Below are positions 59,839 to 64,000 of a stretch of 64,000 nucleotides of DNA, in pieces (position 1 is the first letter of the stretch; every line of letters starts with the position of its first letter). The stretch lies in contig NZ_FOMQ01000001.1 of NCBI RefSeq assembly GCF_900112675.1, positions 548,985 to 612,984 of the forward strand, given 5' to 3'. The notes below the pieces were generated by a model, which worked only from the letters and a program-made list of their open reading frames with translations, did no database searches and was not told the DNA's origin. A program made the position numbers and the translations under genes. This DNA is from Paracidovorax konjaci. Its GTDB lineage: Bacteria; Pseudomonadota; Gammaproteobacteria; Burkholderiales; Burkholderiaceae_C.

Positions 59839-60363
59839 ATGTTGACCGAAGATGGTGCGCATCTTTATGTAAGTTATGATGAGTATCATGGCGCGATTGA
59901 AAAATTGGCGCTGAAAATTTATCAATCTGGCTGGGAATTTGATACGATTCTTTGCTTGGCTAGGGGTGGCTTAAGGCCTGGCGATATTTTGAGTAGAATT
60001 TTTGGAAAGCCATTGGCAATTATGTCCACCAGTTCTTATAGAGCTGAAGCAGGAACGGTGCAAGGGCATTTGGATATTGCGCGGTTTATTACTACACCGA
60101 AAGGGGAAATTGCTGGTCGGGTCTTGCTCGTTGATGATCTGGCTGATTCGGGCCACACTTTGAAGGCGGTAATTTCATTGCTTAGAAACAATTACCCCCC
60201 AATAACAGAGCTGCGCAGCGCAGTTCTATGGGTTAAGGCGATTTCTGCCTTCTCGCCTGATTATTTTGTTGAGTTTCTTCCAACTAATCCTTGGATTCAT
60301 CAGCCGTTCGAAGGCTACGATCATACAAGTCCAAAAAAACTTCTTGAAAAATGGACGGTGTAA
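59839..60363 (+). CDS. Phosphoribosyltransferase family protein
   Basis: 174 aa. The PRPP-binding motif VLLVDDLADSGHTLKAVISL and an N-terminal LCLARGGLRPGDILSRIFGK loop mark a type I phosphoribosyltransferase of the Gpt/hypoxanthine type. It probably salvages a purine base, fitting its place 37 nt after purA. It ends with a YDHTSPKKLLEKWTV tail known in this subfamily. Substrate not certain. The last intact gene before the IS remnants. Confidence 0.9.
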   Translation: MLTEDGAHLYVSYDEYHGAIEKLALKIYQSGWEFDTILCLARGGLRPGDILSRIFGKPLAIMSTSSYRAEAGTVQGHLDIARFITTPKGEIAGRVLLVDDLADSGHTLKAVISLLRNNYPPITELRSAVLWVKAISAFSPDYFVEFLPTNPWIHQPFEGYDHTSPKKLLEKWTV

Positions 60364-60554
60364 TGCTGGTTGCATATGAATATAAATTCATCCACAATAC
60401 TGCACTGATCTTATTTGAAAATTTATTTCCGTAAATTCCACTAAGGCTGCTTGGACGATGGGGTTCAGGTAGTACCTCGTATAAGGCGAGGCAGCGTGCG
60501 CCTAAGCGCTAAAAAGGGCGTCCTTCAGGCTCGCGTAGCCCCTTTAGATGATGT

Positions 60555-60800
60555 CTTTCCTATAATTGAGCTGGGCAAGTAGTTCAGTGAGCGTTCCCCA
60601 AACGGGTTATAGAATTACTTGATGTAATCAAAGACATCTGCCTTGGCCTGATCCTTTTAAAGTAGGCCGTGCGAGCGCAGGGCTCGGTCTTCTGCGTCGA
60701 GTTCTCCATGGCCACGTTGTCTCAGTATTCACTGCGCTTGCTCATGCTGCAGTCTATGTTTTGGCTCTTAAAGTGCCTAACACGACTTGCCAAGAACATG
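60555..60800 (-). pseudogene. IS3-family orfB C-terminal fragment
   Basis: Read on the minus strand in shifting frames: HFKSQNIDCSMSKRSEY, DNVAMENSTQKTE, DQAKADVFDYIK, FYNPFGERSLNYLP. This is the usual end of an IS3-group transposase (the Glu of DDE in DN-AME). It contains stops and frameshifts. No gene is seen in 60364-60554. Confidence 0.75.
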
Positions 60801-60989
60801 GTTGGAGCATAGGTGGACGCCCCGGTTTGCCAAGCCTTTAGTTCGTGATGCCATAAAGATCAAAATTGCACGCGTATATCCGGACTTTTGCAGCAGCACC
60901 CCTTCACGGTCTCTGATGGAATTCGCTGGCCAAGGTCCCCTCGGTTAAGCGCACTCCAAGTACTACACTTTAATCGGACTGTCCTGACC

Positions 60990-61490
60990 CCGGTCTGACA
61001 CTTGATCTCAAAGCCGTCAGAGCACCAGCGCATGTTGTTCATCGGCATACTGACCTAATCATCGTGGATGCGGCTCGAATGCCATCGCTTGGGCAACAGC
61101 AATCGATGCTGCGCCATAGCCCGGTAGATGCGCTTATGGTTCAGCACCTGTTGACCTTGCGAACGTCGTTCTCGATTGAGCAGCGCGCCGGCGCGGCGCT
61201 AGCCATGGCTGGGCAGCTCGGCAATATGGCGCCGCAGTGCAGCTTGGCGATCTCGGCGCGAGCGGCGGCCAACTCCGAAGCCGGCACAACCGCTTCGCCA
61301 GCGCTCATGGCTACTACCGCGCCTTCGCAATCCAGTCGCCGCCAAGTGAATATCAAGCTCGCCGACACGCGCTCCTAGCGGCCCACAAGCGAGACGCTCA
61401 TGCCCGGCTCATACGTCTTGCGAACCAAGGCTGCCTTTTCGGCAAACGACCAGCGCAGCCTGCGCTGGTCTAGGGTGATGGCCTTGTATC
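60990..61490 (-). pseudogene. Second IS2-like remnant: orfA and start of orfB
   Basis: On the minus strand, in broken frames: LRWSFAEKAALVRKTYEPGM and VSASLIFTWRRLDCEGA, AGEAVVPASELAAARAEIAK (orfA), followed by LNHKRIYRAMAQHRLLLPKR and NNMRWCSDGFEIKCQ (orfB start). It differs in sequence from the remnant at 56130-57136. Non-functional. Confidence 0.75.
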
Positions 61491-61670
61491 TTTAAGCCTC
61501 GGACCGGCTCGGGTAGCCCGAGCGGCCTCTGTGATGTTTGAAGCCCGCAACTGAGCACTGGGCGCCTGAGCCGAACCGTCCTTCTCTGCAGCCCGAACGG
61601 TTGTAGGAACTTGAAGTTCGTATAGACAAGGACGGGAGTGAGAGGACGGGTTCGACTCTGTTTTTAGCGA

Positions 61671-62592
<922 letters not shown>

Positions 62593-62624
62593 CAACCAAG
62601 ACGGTTGCTCAATCGTCTCTGTAT

Positions 62625-62691
62625 GCCTAGTCATATGCACAGTCCTACGCCTATCTCGAAGATAAGCGATGGGGCGTGTCCGCAGATTCAG
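62625..62691 (+). mobile_element. End fragment of an IS2-like element
   Basis: Matches the orfA-side end at 57071-57136: both have CAGTC-TACGCCTA, then after a short variable part GTGTCCGCAGATTCAG (57121-57136 and 62676-62691). The orfA start codon region remains, and then the IS110 remnant begins, suggesting that IS110 landed in or next to an older IS2-like copy. Confidence 0.6.
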
Positions 62692-62791
62692 GGGGGCTAG
62701 TTCACGAGGGCTGAGCCACCTTCGCGGCAGAGCGACCACTGTGCTCCGGTAAAGCAGGGGCGTCCATTCCATTGGGTAGGCTTGATGGTTT

Positions 62792-63585
62792 ATGTCCAGA
62801 CGCCCTGCTGGCAAAGAGCTGTGGAGACAGCTCCAGCCACTGATCCCGATCTTCGCCCTTCTTCCAAAGGTGGTCCACGCAGCCTCAAGGTCAGCGATAA
62901 AGCAGCCCTCAACGGCATCTTGTTCGTGCTGCACACGGGCATTGCTTGGGAAGACCTCCCTCGATCGCTGGGTTGAGGCATGACCTGCTGGCGACGCTTG
63001 CGGGACTGGAATGCTGCAGGTGTGTGTGGGACAAACTGCATCAGGCCATGCTGGTGCGTCTACGCGAGCGCGACCAGATTGATTGGAGCCGAGCCAGCAT
63101 TGATGGCTCATCAGTGCCAAGCCCAAGGGGGTCAAGAAACATGTCCCAGCCCCACGGACTACGGAAAGCTCGGGAGCAAGCAGCATATTGTCGTAGACGC
63201 CCAAGTCATTCCCTTGGTGGTGCTGGCGAGTGGAGCCTATCGGCACGACTCCATCATGTTCGAGAAGTGCAGCGATGCACTCCCGGCGGTCAGGAGACTG
63301 AGCGGCAAGCCGCGCCGCTGGTCATCGACGCTGCATGCCGACAACGGCTACGACTGCGCGAGATGCCGGGCGCATCTATGCAGCCATGGCATTACCAGCA
63401 GCTAAGGATCGAAAGCAGCAAGCGCTTGGGCCAAGCATCGCTGGGTGGTGGAGAGAACGCATGCGTGGTTTGCCGGCTTAGGCAGGCTGCGCATACGCTT
63501 TGAGCGCGGGCTCGACGTTCATCGGGCGCTGCTCACGCTGGTTGCCGCCGTCATCTGCTCGTGTTTCTTCGAATGGTCGTGTTAG
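62792..63585 (+). pseudogene. IS5-family transposase remnant
   Basis: Almost complete but frameshifted IS5 (IS427-type) transposase: MSRRPAGKELWRQLQPLIPI, SDKAALNGILFVLHTGIAWE, MTCWRRLRDWNAAGV, LHQAMLVRLRERDQIDWSRA, SIDGSSVPSP, LGSKQHIVVDAQVIPLVVLA, GKPRRWSSTLHADNGYDCAR and HRWVVERTHAWFAGLGRLRI, ending at 63585. At least five shifts or stops. It abuts the rRNA promoter region. Confidence 0.85.
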
Positions 63586-63615
63586 CCACTCTTAGTGGAA
63601 AGAACTAGAAATTTC

Positions 63616-63643
63616 CTGACAGTCATGGGTTCGTGTGTATACT
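63616..63643 (+). promoter_or_regulatory. rRNA operon promoter P1
   Basis: CTGACA (63616) and TATACT (63638) with 16 nt between. The start region reads AGCGGGCTTCGCTACGA. Confidence 0.65.
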
Positions 63644-63740
63644 AGCGGGCTTCGCTACGAGGAATTGCTGAGAGTGCTGGAGGAGACGAAGGCGCGGTGG
63701 TTCTCTGTGGTGGGGGTGGTTGAAGAAAGATTGCTGAGAG

Positions 63741-63770
63741 TTGCGCTGGTGGTAAAAACTAGTGTATGAT
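63741..63770 (+). promoter_or_regulatory. rRNA operon promoter P2
   Basis: TTGCGC (63741) and TATGAT (63765) with 18 nt between. The start region TCAAGGCTTCGCTGGTT echoes that of P1. Confidence 0.6.
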
Positions 63771-63841
63771 TCAAGGCTTCGCTGGTTGAGGCGGTTGCGA
63801 CGAAAGTTGCGATGGTTGAGAAAAGCGAATAACCACAAAGT

Positions 63842-63871
63842 TTGACAGGTTTTTAAAAAGCCTGCTAGAAT
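63842..63871 (+). promoter_or_regulatory. rRNA operon promoter P3
   Basis: Consensus TTGACA (63842) and TAGAAT (63866) with 18 nt between, AT-rich spacer. The start region TCAAGGCTCTGCTGATC resembles P1 and P2. Probably the strongest of the three. Confidence 0.8.
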
Positions 63872-64000
63872 TCAAGGCTCTGCTGATCGCTGCGGAGTAA
63901 GAAGAAAAGAGAAATCTGATCTTCGGGATCTTTAAAAATATACAGCCGATAAGCGTGGGCGTTTGATGGCGAGTGCCAAGTTCTTCGGAACTAGTGCTTT
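63872..64000 (+). other. Leader of a 16S-23S-5S rRNA operon (cut by window end)
   Basis: The text ACAGCCGATAAGCGTGGGCG (from 63941) is the pre-16S leader known to me from Comamonadaceae. A boxA-like antitermination site GATCTTTAAAAA lies at 63927-63938. The mature 16S start is not reached, so no rRNA gene is annotated. Confidence 0.75.

Noticed and set aside
63941..64000. 16S rRNA gene at the right edge
   Set aside because: Only the pre-16S leader is present; the mature 5' end is not reached.

Overview
The window looks like chromosomal DNA of a beta-proteobacterium of the family Comamonadaceae, most likely Acidovorax/Paracidovorax. This is inferred from the very high GC of most genes, the abundance of Bug-type solute receptors beside LysR regulators, the gene order hfq-hflX-hflK-hflC-hisZ-purA, and close resemblance of many proteins to that group as I know them. 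No sequence search was run.

Left part (about 1-36,500), accessory metabolism and signalling at high GC: the 3' end of a sodium:solute symporter with a coiled-coil insert and an EF-hand-like loop; a small unknown protein; a TIGR03118-type lipoprotein; an FKBP isomerase; an HxlR regulator; a LysR-controlled module (HMG-CoA-lyase-like enzyme, CaiB-type CoA transferase, Bug receptor); the aromatic amino acid exporter yddG; a VirK-like exported protein; a second LysR-controlled module (DapA-family enzyme, Bug receptor, SDR, D-tartrate dehydratase); an epoxide hydrolase broken at an A9 tract; a ketopantoate reductase; the dnaG-rpoD pair; an AraC regulator; an 814-residue unknown protein; an EAL protein; an orphan TRAP receptor; gamma-glutamyltransferase; PhoD; a GGDEF protein; and a quinone oxidoreductase.

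Middle and right part (about 36,600-60,400), a long + strand run of housekeeping genes: surE-pcm-nlpD-rluD, scpB, rluB, ndk, rlmN-pilF-rodZ-ispG-hisS-yfgM-bamB-der, then hfq-hflX-hflK-hflC, hisZ-purA and a phosphoribosyltransferase. Many neighbours overlap or lie within tens of bases. Base composition drifts steadily from GC-rich to AT-rich along this run. A degraded IS3-family element with recognisable ends separates hflC from hisZ.

Right end (60,364-64,000): a graveyard of broken insertion sequences (IS3 family, IS110 and IS5), then three tandem promoters, a boxA-like site and the leader of a ribosomal RNA operon whose 16S gene starts beyond the window.

The most striking unexplained structure is a 44-nt dispersed repeat with a GCTAT-N7-ATAGC inverted repeat and a fixed GGCGGCATG end. 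There are three good copies and one decayed copy, all between genes. Other points are the histone-H1/AT-hook-like N-terminal tail on the primary sigma factor and the GC gradient toward the rRNA operon.
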